From Clostridiaceae bacterium (lineage in GTDB: Bacteria > Bacillota > Clostridia > Saccharofermentanales > DTU023), in contig DUPE01000021.1 in the NCBI GenBank assembly GCA_012838475.1, positions 1 through 36,364 of the forward strand: 36,364 nucleotides of DNA. The letters are read 5' to 3'. The position numbers and the translations under genes were made by a program. Shown piece after piece: positions 1-9,812 of this stretch. Below the pieces are notes generated by a model. It saw only the letters and a list, made by a program, of their open reading frames with translations, ran no database searches and was not told the origin of the DNA. How positions within the stretch are numbered: the first letter of the stretch is position 1; each line of letters opens with the position of its first letter.

Positions 1-471
1 GCGACTGCTCCGATTCTGATCCTTGAGAATGTGCAGGATCCCGGCAATACCGGCACCTTGATCAGGACTGCGGACGCCTTTGGTTTCGCTGCTGTAGTGA
101 TTACCGTAGGAGGTTGTCAACCCTATAACGGTAAGGCATTGCGCGCCAGTATGGGTGCTACTTTTAGAATCCCTTTGCTGACAAACGTGATTGTTGAAGA
201 TTTGCTGGTTGAGTTGTCTGCCCAAAATTATACGCTATATGCAGCAGATATGGACGGGCAGGCCATACAAAGAATTGATCTTGCTCCTTCTGCCAGGACA
301 GCCCTCTTATTGGGCAATGAGGGAGCAGGTATTAGTGATCTTGCCAGACAGTCATCTCGTTTGGTCTCTGTCCCCATGCTGGGAGACACAGAGTCACTTA
401 ACGTTGCTATGGCAGGCACAATTCTTTGCTGGGAGATATATCGCCGCCGGATTGACTCTTACAAAGAATAA
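1..471 (+). CDS. SpoU/TrmH-family RNA 2'-O-methyltransferase, C-terminal part (5' end outside window)
   Basis: Open frame from base 1 (ATAPILILENVQDPGNTGTLIRTADAFG); SpoU motifs NVQDPGNTGTLIRTA, LLLGNEGAGIS and VPMLGDTESLNVAMAGTI. Confidence 0.92.
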   Translation, partial: ATAPILILENVQDPGNTGTLIRTADAFGFAAVVITVGGCQPYNGKALRASMGATFRIPLLTNVIVEDLLVELSAQNYTLYAADMDGQAIQRIDLAPSARTALLLGNEGAGISDLARQSSRLVSVPMLGDTESLNVAMAGTILCWEIYRRRIDSYKE

Positions 472-496
472 AGTCCCGGTCCTAAGACCGAGACTT
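471..496. terminator. Hairpin between the methyltransferase CDS and the convergent tRNA-Glu
   Basis: AAGTC-C-CGGTC-CTAA-GACCG-A-GACTT; read on the minus strand it is followed by TTATTCTTTG. Confidence 0.55.
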
Positions 497-498
497 AA

Positions 499-573
499 TG
501 GTGACCCTAAGGAGGATCGAACTCCTGATTCCGCCGTGAGAGGGCGGCGTCTTAGCCGCTTGACCATAGGGCC
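499..573 (-). tRNA. tRNA-Glu (anticodon CTC), CCA encoded
   Basis: Minus strand GGCCCTATGGTCAAGCGGCTAAGACGCCGCCCTCTCACGGCGGAATCAGGAGTTCGATCCTCCTTAGGGTCACCA; acceptor, anticodon (CCGCC-CTCTCAC-GGCGG) and T-arm (GGAGTTCGATCCTCC) all fold. Confidence 0.95.
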
Positions 574-589
574 GTGGACAGCAAAAAGA

Positions 590-618
590 ATTATATCACG
601 ACTGTAATCAAGGCGCAA
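590..618 (-). promoter_or_regulatory. Sigma-A-like promoter for tRNA-Glu
   Basis: Minus strand TTGCGC (618-613), 17-nt spacer, perfect TATAAT (595-590), about 17 nt before the tRNA 5' end. Confidence 0.6.
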
Positions 619-828
619 GTAAGTTCCTTACCGGGGATAAGCGCCTTCAACGCATCTTCTAATATTATGCACCGTAGAATATTCGCTTATATTGTAATCA
701 CAACTGTTGTAATATCTGCAAAGGGTATTTCATTGCCAGAGCACGGTTTTGTTGATAAACTTGAGTAGTTATCATGCCTGAGTTCATTGAGAGTAGCAGA
801 GATAATTCTGAGGGGAAGAGAGGGTTCG

Positions 829-1227
829 ATGATGTTATCTAAGAAATCAGCGAAATTGGTTTATGCACTTGGAGTCTTTTTTGTCATATTGGCTCTGATC
901 ACAAATTTGACTGAGGTTGAAGGAGTAAAAACCAGAACCTTTCTGGCAGTTGGTGGGAATCATAACGCTCAGATTTATTTTTTAACTATGTTGCCGCTAT
1001 TGGTCTTGTTGGCGGTCAATACTTTAAATCTGTTGCTGTCCAGCAGAATTTTGCGGATTATTGCATTAATTACTAATGGACTGTTTTTTATTTGGGGCAT
1101 TGTTTTGTTTTATGTCTTGGAAGCAAATCCTCAGCTAAAAACTCTTCCGGCTTTGTTCCTTATTATGGCCTGCATAACATTTTTTATTGGCACATTAAAG
1201 ACGCATCCGATTTTTGATGAAGAATAA
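829..1227 (+). CDS. Small multi-pass membrane protein, unknown function
   Basis: Several hydrophobic helices; ATG at 829 preceded by a GAGAGGG Shine-Dalgarno is favoured over the TTG at 787. Confidence 0.7.
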   Translation: MMLSKKSAKLVYALGVFFVILALITNLTEVEGVKTRTFLAVGGNHNAQIYFLTMLPLLVLLAVNTLNLLLSSRILRIIALITNGLFFIWGIVLFYVLEANPQLKTLPALFLIMACITFFIGTLKTHPIFDEE

Positions 1228-1273
1228 TGAGCATTAGACTTGATTCGGTTTTGTTTTTTGGAGGATGGACTGT

Positions 1274-2299
1274 ATGGCAGATACACAAGTGATAGATTCA
1301 ACCAACGATAATGAGAAAGACACTACCAGAGGCAGCTCAATACAGATATCTACTTTTGGCGGCGTAATTTCCGAAAAGGCTGAAAAAGGAATCAATGAAA
1401 TTCAACGCAGGGATTATAGATTCAGAATCTATAATGCCCTGACAGCGATGTTTTTTTGCTATATTTGGCTCTTATACTTTAGAGCTAAAGAAATGCTCAA
1501 TATGAACACCATAACCTGGGTTGTTTTTTTCGTGCTGATACTTTATTTCTTAGCCTGTGGCGGTTTTGCAGTCAACTCCCGCAAATCCGGCAGATCATTT
1601 AAGGGATATCTGCTCTATCCTTATGTGCTAGTTATTCTGATGCCTGTGATCGTATATCTGGCAATGATTTTACCTGCTTTTGGCAGCACTCTGCAGCAAC
1701 GAGGTTTTGGTGGCGCTATGGATTTTGCTGTCAGCCGTAATGCCGGCCTTTATGCTAATCTGGACTTTGTCTTTTATATTTCTGTATTGGGGTCAATTAT
1801 CTTCAGCGTGTTGGCACTGATTGAACTGCTGACGATTCGAAGACTATTCCTCTCTCTGCGCCGTGAACACTACAGAATGGTACGCCTGATTGACGAGTCT
1901 AAACTTTTGAAGATCGTGCGAATCTTTGGCGTCTTAAACCTGCTCTATCTTGGAATAATGATCGCTTATTATTATTACAATGCTTTCACCACACTAGGAT
2001 ATAATTACTGGGTTACAGGGCTTATGACTATTGTTTTCAGCATTGTTTTCTTTAATTTGTTCTCTAGTGTTTGGGTTATGTTGAAATATGACACTTATAA
2101 CGCCCGTACCGGACCATTCCTTTTTGTGTTTGGAATTACAGTAATTCTGATGTTCTTTACCCGCGCTGAGGGCTTGCCTTTAACTGCCGGCACCGGTGGG
2201 GCACTGTTGCCTGTTACTTTGTATGGCATAGCTTACTACTTATTTCTGAGCATTGGTGTCTTCATCTCCCTTTTGGGTTCATATTTTACCAAGGCCTAA
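1274..2299 (+). CDS. Multi-pass membrane protein, unknown function
   Basis: Long hydrophobic ORF with multiple TM segments; GGAGG at 1260-1264 fits ATG 1274 better than ATG 1265. Confidence 0.75.
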   Translation: MADTQVIDSTNDNEKDTTRGSSIQISTFGGVISEKAEKGINEIQRRDYRFRIYNALTAMFFCYIWLLYFRAKEMLNMNTITWVVFFVLILYFLACGGFAVNSRKSGRSFKGYLLYPYVLVILMPVIVYLAMILPAFGSTLQQRGFGGAMDFAVSRNAGLYANLDFVFYISVLGSIIFSVLALIELLTIRRLFLSLRREHYRMVRLIDESKLLKIVRIFGVLNLLYLGIMIAYYYYNAFTTLGYNYWVTGLMTIVFSIVFFNLFSSVWVMLKYDTYNARTGPFLFVFGITVILMFFTRAEGLPLTAGTGGALLPVTLYGIAYYLFLSIGVFISLLGSYFTKA

Positions 2300-2366
2300 G
2301 GACCGGTTGACGAGTTTTGAAGAATGTCTTAAATTAAGAAATTTAGCCACTAAAAATTCGTTTTCT

Positions 2367-2399
2367 CGAAGTTTTGTTTCGCTTTTCGTATGCTAGAAT
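2367..2399 (+). promoter_or_regulatory. uvrA promoter: LexA/DinR-like box (CGAAGTTTTGTTTC, 2367-2380) and extended -10 (TGCTAGAAT, -10 hexamer 2394-2399)
   Basis: Box differs from CGAAC-N4-GTTYC at one fixed position; extended -10 lies directly before the uvrA ATG at 2407. Confidence 0.5.
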
Positions 2400-2406
2400 A
2401 TCACTC

Positions 2407-5403
2407 ATGGATTCACAGATTCGCATTAGAGGTGCCCGAGAGCACAATCTTAAAAATATAGATATAGACATTCCGCGCAATCAGCTGGTAGTGCTGACCG
2501 GTATCTCCGGTTCCGGCAAATCTTCGCTCGCCTTTGACACAATTTATGCCGAAGGCCAGAGACGCTATGTGGAGTCACTTTCTTCTTACGCCAGACAATT
2601 TTTGGGGCAGATGGAGAAACCTGACGTAGACCAGATCGATGGATTGTCACCGGCGATCGCTATCGACCAGAAAACTACCAGCAAAAATCCTCGTTCAACC
2701 GTAGGCACCGTTACAGAGATCTATGATTTTCTGCGCCTTTTATATGCCCGCGTGGGTACTATGCATTGTCCGACTTGCGGAAGGGTAATCCAAAGGCAGA
2801 CTGTTGACCAAATTATCAGCCGGTTGATGGAATGGCCGGAAGGAACCAAACTGATAGTCATGGCTCCGGTAGTGAGGGGGCGCAAGGGCGAATTCTCCAA
2901 GCAGCTAAAGAAGTACTGGCAGGAAGGCTTTGTGCGCGTTCGCATTGACGGTCAATTTCATGATTTGGAAGAAGATTTCAAGCTGGAATTGCATAAGAAA
3001 CACGACATTGAGATAGTAGTTGATCGTTTAATCGTGAGACCGGGCATTGAGAGCAGGCTGAGTGGGTCTCTGGAAACGGTTTTTGATCTGACAGGCGGTC
3101 TGGTACTGGTTCACTATCAGCTGCCCGCGCCTCAAAAAGATGAAACATTGCTCAAACACGATACTGATGATTTGCTCCAAGCCGGGCTCAATGCTGAGTT
3201 GTCCGAGACAGAGAAGGATGATGACTATCGACAGACGGGAGAGGTTATGTTCTCTGAGAAATTCAGCTGTCCCGATTGTGATATAGACATTGCCGAGATT
3301 TCACCGCGTTCGTTTAGCTTTAACAATCCCTTTGGAGCTTGCCCGACCTGTTTTGGTATCGGTGAACTGCGCAATATCAATCCCGAATTGATTGTGGCTG
3401 ATGACTCGCTCTCATTAAATGAAGGCGCAATTATGGTAGCCGGCTGGCGGGTACACGAAAAAAACAGCTGGGGCCGAGCCTTTATGGTTGCTCTGGCGGA
3501 AAAATACAATTTCTCGATGGACATTCCTTTTAAGGAATTGCCGGAGAAGATTAGAGATATAATTCTCTTCGGCGATAATAAGATGATCACCATAGACACC
3601 AGCAAAACTAAATACCCGCGTTCCAAGCCTTATTCGACCAAATGGCAGGGAATTGTGCAGGTGGTGACAAAGAGATGGCAGGAGACTTCCTCGGATGACA
3701 TGAAAACGTATTACGAGGATTATCTCTCCGTCTATGCCTGTCCTGAGTGCCACGGTGCCAGACTAAGACAAGAAAGTCTATCCGTAACCGTAGGTGGTCT
3801 GAACATTTATGAGCTAACAATGTTGCCGATTGATCAGAGCCTGACCTTCCTGGAGAATATCTCCTGGCGTTCGGATCAGCTTCTAATTGCAGAGACTATT
3901 ATGCGTGAGCTAGAGTCAAGGCTGGGTTTTCTAATTGAGGTTGGCTTGCATTATCTGACGCTGGCGCGGGCTTCTGCGACCTTATCAGGGGGTGAGGCGC
4001 AGAGAATCAGGCTGGCCACGCAGATCGGGTCAGGGCTGATGGGTGTTCTTTATATCCTCGACGAACCGAGTATAGGTCTGCATCAGAGAGATAACAACCG
4101 TTTGCTGGCAACGTTGAAAAAACTTCGCGATCTGGGCAATACCGTCATAGTTGTCGAGCATGACGAAGAAACTATATGGGAAGCAGACCATGTTATAGAT
4201 ATTGGACCCGGTGCCGGAGAGTTGGGCGGCAAAATCGTCGTCAGTGGCAGACCGGATGATATCTCTAATTGTAAGGATTCCCTTACCGGGCAATATCTGT
4301 CCGGGTCCAGAATGATACCGATCCCTGAGAAGAGAAGGCAACCCGGCGAGGAGTGGTTGCAGGTAAAGGGAGCACGGGAAAACAATCTCAAAAACGTAGA
4401 TGTTGACATCCCGTTGGGTCTTTTCACCTGCGTAACAGGAGTTTCCGGCTCGGGTAAGAGCTCATTGGTGCTGAACGTAATTCTAGGCGTCCTAGCCCAT
4501 AAATTAAACAGAGCGCGCAAAACGCAAGTGAAGGTTGACAGCATCGCCGGTCTGGATTATTTGGATAAGGTGATCTCGATCGATCAGTCCCCTATCGGCA
4601 GGACACCTCGATCTAATCCTGCCACCTATACAGGTGTTTTCGATCATATCAGGGAATTGTTTTCTCAGACCAGAGAGGCAAAGGCCAGAGGATACAAACC
4701 CGGCCGCTTCAGTTTCAATGTTAGCGGCGGACGCTGCGAAGCTTGTTACGGAGACGGTGTCAAGAAAATAGAAATGCATTTCCTGCCGGATGTCTATGTG
4801 ACCTGTGAAGTCTGTAGCGGCCAAAGATATAATCGTGAGACTCTGGAAGTGAAATACCGCAGCAAGACAATTGCTGATGTCCTCGATATGACAGTGGAGG
4901 AGGCCCTGAGTTTTTTTGAGGTTATTCCGCGTATAGCGAATAAGCTCAAGACTTTGTTTGATGTCGGTCTGGGCTATATCCGGCTGGGTCAATCATCAAC
5001 CGAGCTTTCCGGCGGCGAGGCGCAAAGGGTGAAACTGGCAACCGAATTGTCCAAACGCAGTACCGGACGTACCTTTTATATTCTCGATGAACCAACTACC
5101 GGCCTGCATAGTGCAGATGTGCATCGTTTGACACAGATATTACAGCGTCTGGTAGAAGGCGGCAATACTGTTGTTGTGATTGAGCACAATCTGGATGTGA
5201 TTAAGACGGCAGACTGGATCCTGGATCTGGGACCGGAGGGCGGCGACGGCGGCGGCAGTCTCATAGCTGCAGGTGCCCCCGAAGACGTTGCGGACAATCC
5301 CAAATCTTATACCGGGCATTATCTGGCACAGATTCTGGCCAGGGAAATTGCTCCCGATGTACTGACTGAACCTCAAATCATAAGTGCACGCACTCCCTTT
5401 TGA
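2407..5403 (+). CDS. uvrA: Excinuclease ABC subunit UvrA
   Basis: [61 protein letters not shown], two ABC signatures ([32 protein letters not shown]), UvrA zinc-binding cysteines. Confidence 0.98.
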   Translation: MDSQIRIRGAREHNLKNIDIDIPRNQLVVLTGISGSGKSSLAFDTIYAEGQRRYVESLSSYARQFLGQMEKPDVDQIDGLSPAIAIDQKTTSKNPRSTVGTVTEIYDFLRLLYARVGTMHCPTCGRVIQRQTVDQIISRLMEWPEGTKLIVMAPVVRGRKGEFSKQLKKYWQEGFVRVRIDGQFHDLEEDFKLELHKKHDIEIVVDRLIVRPGIESRLSGSLETVFDLTGGLVLVHYQLPAPQKDETLLKHDTDDLLQAGLNAELSETEKDDDYRQTGEVMFSEKFSCPDCDIDIAEISPRSFSFNNPFGACPTCFGIGELRNINPELIVADDSLSLNEGAIMVAGWRVHEKNSWGRAFMVALAEKYNFSMDIPFKELPEKIRDIILFGDNKMITIDTSKTKYPRSKPYSTKWQGIVQVVTKRWQETSSDDMKTYYEDYLSVYACPECHGARLRQESLSVTVGGLNIYELTMLPIDQSLTFLENISWRSDQLLIAETIMRELESRLGFLIEVGLHYLTLARASATLSGGEAQRIRLATQIGSGLMGVLYILDEPSIGLHQRDNNRLLATLKKLRDLGNTVIVVEHDEETIWEADHVIDIGPGAGELGGKIVVSGRPDDISNCKDSLTGQYLSGSRMIPIPEKRRQPGEEWLQVKGARENNLKNVDVDIPLGLFTCVTGVSGSGKSSLVLNVILGVLAHKLNRARKTQVKVDSIAGLDYLDKVISIDQSPIGRTPRSNPATYTGVFDHIRELFSQTREAKARGYKPGRFSFNVSGGRCEACYGDGVKKIEMHFLPDVYVTCEVCSGQRYNRETLEVKYRSKTIADVLDMTVEEALSFFEVIPRIANKLKTLFDVGLGYIRLGQSSTELSGGEAQRVKLATELSKRSTGRTFYILDEPTTGLHSADVHRLTQILQRLVEGGNTVVVIEHNLDVIKTADWILDLGPEGGDGGGSLIAAGAPEDVADNPKSYTGHYLAQILAREIAPDVLTEPQIISARTPF

Positions 5404-5502
5404 TTTGCATATTTAATCCCATTGATAGAATTATTGCCTTAAATATTAAGTGTAATATTTATCATCCAAAAAATATACAGATGTACTAAACTATAAATAG
5501 GT

Positions 5503-5516
5503 ACTAGTTAACTAGT
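5503..5516. repeat. Perfect 14-bp palindrome ACTAGTTAACTAGT just upstream of the clpE-like gene
   Basis: Self-complementary; lies between a TATAAA element (5492-5497) and the GAAGGTGG Shine-Dalgarno. Confidence 0.7.
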
Positions 5517-5531
5517 TAGAAGGTGGATAAT

Positions 5532-7940
5532 GTGGCTAAATGTTCAATGTGTAAGCTAAACGAGCCGGTAATTTTTACTTCCCGCTTTATTGGCAGTGAA
5601 CGGATCGACGAAGGTCTGTGCTTAAAATGCGCCTGGGAAACAAATATTGGCGGTATGGAAGATATATTTGCCAGAGCCGGAGTAAATGAGACCAATATAG
5701 ATGAGCTGACAGAACGGATGAATCAGGTTATTGGCCAAATGTCCGGTCATAATACCGAGGATCTTTTCCGTGTGCTGTTAGGCAATGAAGAATTTCCCAG
5801 TGGCTTTGGCCTTTCATCTGACTCTGATGATTTTGACAATGAAGAAGAAGATGGTGAAGACGAAGACGACGGTGGTGAGGAATCCAATCCTACCGGTCTG
5901 ATGACCGCCAATATTGGCGGCGACAGCAATGACCTTATGCAAGTCAGACGCAGCACGCGAGACAAGAGACGTTCTAAGAAGCAAGATAGAAGAAGAAAAT
6001 TCCTTGATCAATTCGGCACCAATCTGACCGACAAAGCCCGCAATGCCGAGTTAGATCGACTGATTGGCCGCGATCAGGAGCTCAATAGAGTTATTCAAAT
6101 TCTGAACCGCAGACAAAAAAACAATCCCGCTTTGATCGGTGAACCGGGAGTAGGCAAGTCTGCCGTGGCTGAAGGCCTCGCCGTTCGGATTGCTGAAGGA
6201 ACAGTACCTGCTAAATTATTGGATCAGGAGGTCTATCTCCTGGACATGACAGCTATGGTAGCGGGAACACAGTTTAGAGGCCAGTTTGAAAGCAGGATGA
6301 AAGGTGTCGTTGACGACGCAAAGAGCTCTGGCAACATCATTCTGGTCATCGACGAATTACACAATATTATGGGAGCAGGAGATGCTGAAGGCGCTATGAA
6401 CGCAGCCAATATCCTAAAACCTGCCCTGGGCAGAGGAGACATTAGGGTAATCGGCACCACTACATTAGATGAATACCGCCGTTTTATCGAGAAGGATTCA
6501 GCCTTGGAGCGCAGATTCCAAAAGGTGATAATCGATGAGCCAAACTTAGATGAGACATTGCAGATTCTAAGCGGAGTAAAGGGTTATTATGAAGAGCATC
6601 ACCATGTATATTACCCCCAATGCGTGCTGGAGACAGCAGTCAGACTGTCCGACCGCTATATCACAGACCGCTTCTTGCCTGACAAGGCGATAGACTTGAT
6701 TGATGAAGCGGGTTCAGAAGTGAATCTCAAGAACAGCAAACTGGTAGAAATATGTGAAAAACAAGATCAGTATGATTATTTGCAGACGGTCAAGGAAGAA
6801 CTTGAAAACAAGTTGTCAGAAGCAGTCGAAGAGAAGGGACTGGAAGTTCTCTATGAAGAGCAGGCGGCGAACAAGTCGCAACTATTGCGTCTGGAAAATG
6901 AAATAGAGGAGTTGAAAAAGGAGGCTCAGCCAACAGAAGTTACGGAGAAAGATATTGCCAATGTAGTTGAAATGTGGACCGGAGTACCGGTAACTAAGAT
7001 TACCGAAACTGAGTCGGAGCGTCTCCTCGGACTTGAAGAAGAACTACACAAAACGGTGATTGGGCAGAAAGAAGCGATCTCGGCAGTAGCACGTGCTATT
7101 AGGAGAAAACGCTCCGGCCTGGTAAACCAGGACAAACCTGCATCCTTTATCTTTGTTGGACCCACCGGCGTTGGTAAGACTGAACTTGCGAAAGCAGTAG
7201 CTGAAGCCATGTTTGACTCCAGAGATGCAATTGTCAGACTGGATATGTCCGAGTATATGGAGCCGCATACAGTCAGCAAGCTGATTGGCTCGCCTCCAGG
7301 CTATGTAGGTTATGATGACGGCGGTCAGCTTACCGAGAAAATCAGGAGAAAACCCTATAGCGTTATTCTTCTGGATGAGATTGAAAAAGCCCACGCTGAC
7401 GTTTTTAACATACTCTTGCAAATTCTTGACGAAGGGCGCCTGACAGATAGTCATGGCAGAGTCGTTAATTTCTCCAATACTTTGATTATTATGACAAGCA
7501 ATGCGGGAACGTCTTTTAAACGCCACAGCATCGGGTTCGGAAATCAAGATCATGAGGCTCTGGAAAGCAGGGTGCAATCTGTAATGCGCGACCTGTTCCG
7601 TCCTGAGTTCCTTAACAGAATTGACGAAATCGTTGTCTTCCACGAGTTATCACCTAAGGAACTACGTCAAATCGTGGATTTGATGATAGCAGAAATTCAG
7701 GCGGATCTGGAGGTTCGCGGCTTGAAGCTTGTAGTAACAGATGAGGCAAAAGATAAACTGGCTAAAGAAGGTTATGATGAAAAATTTGGAGCTAGACCCC
7801 TGCGCCGCTTAATCACAAGAACTATTGAGGACAAGCTCGCAGATATGATGCTTTCCGGTGATCTGGATGGTGCTTTAGGAGTATCTTGCGACTATAAGAT
7901 GGCAGAGGGCAAGGGAGAGTTCACTTTCGCCTGGATATAA
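5532..7940 (+). CDS. ClpE/ClpC-type AAA+ ATPase with N-terminal C4 zinc finger
   Basis: CSMC...CLKC zinc finger, two AAA+ modules ([53 protein letters not shown]), UVR-like coiled segment, IGFG ClpP-type loop; GTG 5532 is well spaced from GAAGGTGG. Confidence 0.93.
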   Translation: MAKCSMCKLNEPVIFTSRFIGSERIDEGLCLKCAWETNIGGMEDIFARAGVNETNIDELTERMNQVIGQMSGHNTEDLFRVLLGNEEFPSGFGLSSDSDDFDNEEEDGEDEDDGGEESNPTGLMTANIGGDSNDLMQVRRSTRDKRRSKKQDRRRKFLDQFGTNLTDKARNAELDRLIGRDQELNRVIQILNRRQKNNPALIGEPGVGKSAVAEGLAVRIAEGTVPAKLLDQEVYLLDMTAMVAGTQFRGQFESRMKGVVDDAKSSGNIILVIDELHNIMGAGDAEGAMNAANILKPALGRGDIRVIGTTTLDEYRRFIEKDSALERRFQKVIIDEPNLDETLQILSGVKGYYEEHHHVYYPQCVLETAVRLSDRYITDRFLPDKAIDLIDEAGSEVNLKNSKLVEICEKQDQYDYLQTVKEELENKLSEAVEEKGLEVLYEEQAANKSQLLRLENEIEELKKEAQPTEVTEKDIANVVEMWTGVPVTKITETESERLLGLEEELHKTVIGQKEAISAVARAIRRKRSGLVNQDKPASFIFVGPTGVGKTELAKAVAEAMFDSRDAIVRLDMSEYMEPHTVSKLIGSPPGYVGYDDGGQLTEKIRRKPYSVILLDEIEKAHADVFNILLQILDEGRLTDSHGRVVNFSNTLIIMTSNAGTSFKRHSIGFGNQDHEALESRVQSVMRDLFRPEFLNRIDEIVVFHELSPKELRQIVDLMIAEIQADLEVRGLKLVVTDEAKDKLAKEGYDEKFGARPLRRLITRTIEDKLADMMLSGDLDGALGVSCDYKMAEGKGEFTFAWI

Positions 7941-8002
7941 ACAACAGACATAACTCTGGCATAACAACAGCAATAATCAGCTAGGGGAGATAGAAGCAGT
8001 CG

Positions 8003-8425
8003 ATGAGGCCCGGTTTGATTACAATCATGCAGTCAGGAATGGAGCAAGGATCCTTTGATCAACTGCGCCTTGTTTATGTTATCGGCAATATTGTTTTTAT
8101 TATGTTGGCTGCTGTTGTCGTTTCTTCTTTGATCAGCATTTATATGAAACACCGCTTTAATAAAACAATGCTACAGTCCTATTATGATTTACTGGGAGAA
8201 AAAGTAATCATTACAAAGACTACCGGGAGCGAAGTGAAGGGTGAGTTCCGCAGCGGCAGTGGAGAAGAGGGATTTTGCTACTCTGAAGATTGGATCTATC
8301 CAGGCATGTCTGCCCGGGTCACTAATTATACGGACGGGATATATAAAGTTCGTCCCTTATATGTAGATTATCGCGACTTGAGTACAAAAGAGAATCTGGC
8401 AGAAATGGATACTGCAGCAAAATGA
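8003..8425 (+). CDS. Single-TM membrane protein, unknown function
   Basis: N-terminal hydrophobic helix (VYVIGNIVFIMLAAVVVSSLISIYM) and a beta-rich tail; GGGGAGAT Shine-Dalgarno. Confidence 0.7.
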   Translation: MRPGLITIMQSGMEQGSFDQLRLVYVIGNIVFIMLAAVVVSSLISIYMKHRFNKTMLQSYYDLLGEKVIITKTTGSEVKGEFRSGSGEEGFCYSEDWIYPGMSARVTNYTDGIYKVRPLYVDYRDLSTKENLAEMDTAAK

Positions 8426-8450
8426 TCTTTGGCTGCACAAGGAGGAGACT

Positions 8451-9812
8451 GTGTTAAGACTTGATTTGAGCTATCTGCAAGACTTCATCGATGAAGAGGC
8501 GATTGACGCCATGGAGCCCTTATTGGCCTCCAGCAGACTGACATTGTATAACCGTACCGGTGCAGGCTCAGAATACACAGGCTGGCTGGATTTACCGGTT
8601 AACTATGACAGGGAAGAATTTGCCAGGATCAAGCAGGCAGCCGCCAAAGTCAAGGAGAACTCTGATGTTTTCATTGTCTGTGGCATCGGGGGCTCATATC
8701 TTGGAGCCAGAGCCGTTATAGAAGCGCTGTCCGATCCCTTTGCTTCCCTCAGGCCTGCAGGCAGCAGAGAGTACCCGCTGATATTGTTCGCAGGTCATCA
8801 GCTTAGCGGCAGTTATCTGAGTCGGCTGCTCTCATCTTTGTCCGATTGTCGCGTTTCAGTAAACATGATCTCGAAATCAGGTACTACAACGGAGCCTGCC
8901 ATTGCTTTTAGAATAATTGAGGAGTGGATGCGGCAGCGTTACGGGTTGGATGGTGCCAGAGAGAGGATTTTTGCTACTACAGATAAGAACCGGGGCGCCT
9001 TGAAGGAACTAGCAGACAACAGAGGTTATCAAACTTTTATTGTCCCTGATGATATTGGTGGACGCTATTCCGTACTATCAGCAGTGGGCTTGCTCCCCAT
9101 TGCCGTTGCCGGCATTTCGATTGACGACTTGATGGCCGGAGCTGCTCAGGCCAGAGAGCGATACACAGATATCAGGCTGGGCGAAAATGACAGTGACATG
9201 TATGCCCTGATCAGAAATATTCTGCAAAAGCGTGGCTTTACCACGGAGATCCTTGTTACCTATGAGCCGGGGCTGCAATATTTCAGCGAATGGTGGAAGC
9301 AGCTCTTTGGTGAGAGTGAGGGCAAAGACGGTCGGGGGATTTATCCTGCCAGTGCTAATTTCACTACTGATCTCCACTCATTGGGCCAGTATATTCAGCA
9401 GGGGCGTCGTTTTTTGATGGAGACGGTAATCCAGGTTGAGACTGCCAAAGAAGATCTGATTATCCAGGAGAGTGAGGATAATCTTGACGGTCTCAACTAT
9501 CTGACCGGTAAAAGTATGGGTGAAGTTAACCAGATGGCTCTTTACGGCACTGCCGTAGCTCATGTTGATGGTGGTGTGCCTGTCCAGCTGTTGCATGTTT
9601 CTGAACTCTCTGCTTTTGCCATGGGAGAGTTATTGTATTTCTTCGAGAGATCATGCGCAGTCAGCGGATATCTCAACGCGGTTAACCCCTTTAACCAGCC
9701 CGGTGTGGAGCAATACAAGAGTAACATGTATGCGCTTTTAGGCAAGCCGGGCTACGAGAAGGAGCGGGTTGCCCTACAGGAGCGACTTTATAGAAAAGAT
9801 AACGATCAATGA
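8451..9812 (+). CDS. pgi: Glucose-6-phosphate isomerase
   Basis: GIGGSYLGARA, SKSGTTTEPAIAFR, GESEGKDGRGIYPASANFTTDLHSLGQYIQQG; GTG start after AGGAGG. Confidence 0.96.
   Translation: MLRLDLSYLQDFIDEEAIDAMEPLLASSRLTLYNRTGAGSEYTGWLDLPVNYDREEFARIKQAAAKVKENSDVFIVCGIGGSYLGARAVIEALSDPFASLRPAGSREYPLILFAGHQLSGSYLSRLLSSLSDCRVSVNMISKSGTTTEPAIAFRIIEEWMRQRYGLDGARERIFATTDKNRGALKELADNRGYQTFIVPDDIGGRYSVLSAVGLLPIAVAGISIDDLMAGAAQARERYTDIRLGENDSDMYALIRNILQKRGFTTEILVTYEPGLQYFSEWWKQLFGESEGKDGRGIYPASANFTTDLHSLGQYIQQGRRFLMETVIQVETAKEDLIIQESEDNLDGLNYLTGKSMGEVNQMALYGTAVAHVDGGVPVQLLHVSELSAFAMGELLYFFERSCAVSGYLNAVNPFNQPGVEQYKSNMYALLGKPGYEKERVALQERLYRKDNDQ

Noticed and set aside
191-607. 138-aa + strand ORF running through the tRNA
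   Set aside because: Out of frame with the SpoU methyltransferase and covers the antisense of tRNA-Glu; not a protein gene.
574-768. 64-aa + strand ORF
   Set aside because: Overlaps the divergent tRNA promoter region, no Shine-Dalgarno, no domain.
4083-4992. Minus-strand ORFs of 153 and 162 aa inside uvrA
   Set aside because: Antisense to conserved UvrA motifs; typical shadow ORFs in moderate-GC coding DNA.
5404-5531. CtsR operator ahead of the clpE-like gene
   Set aside because: No GGTCAAA-NNN-GGTCAAA arrangement in the intergenic region.
7044-7643. 199-aa minus-strand ORF in the track
   Set aside because: Lies wholly antisense to conserved ClpE-like coding sequence; no recognisable domain or Shine-Dalgarno.
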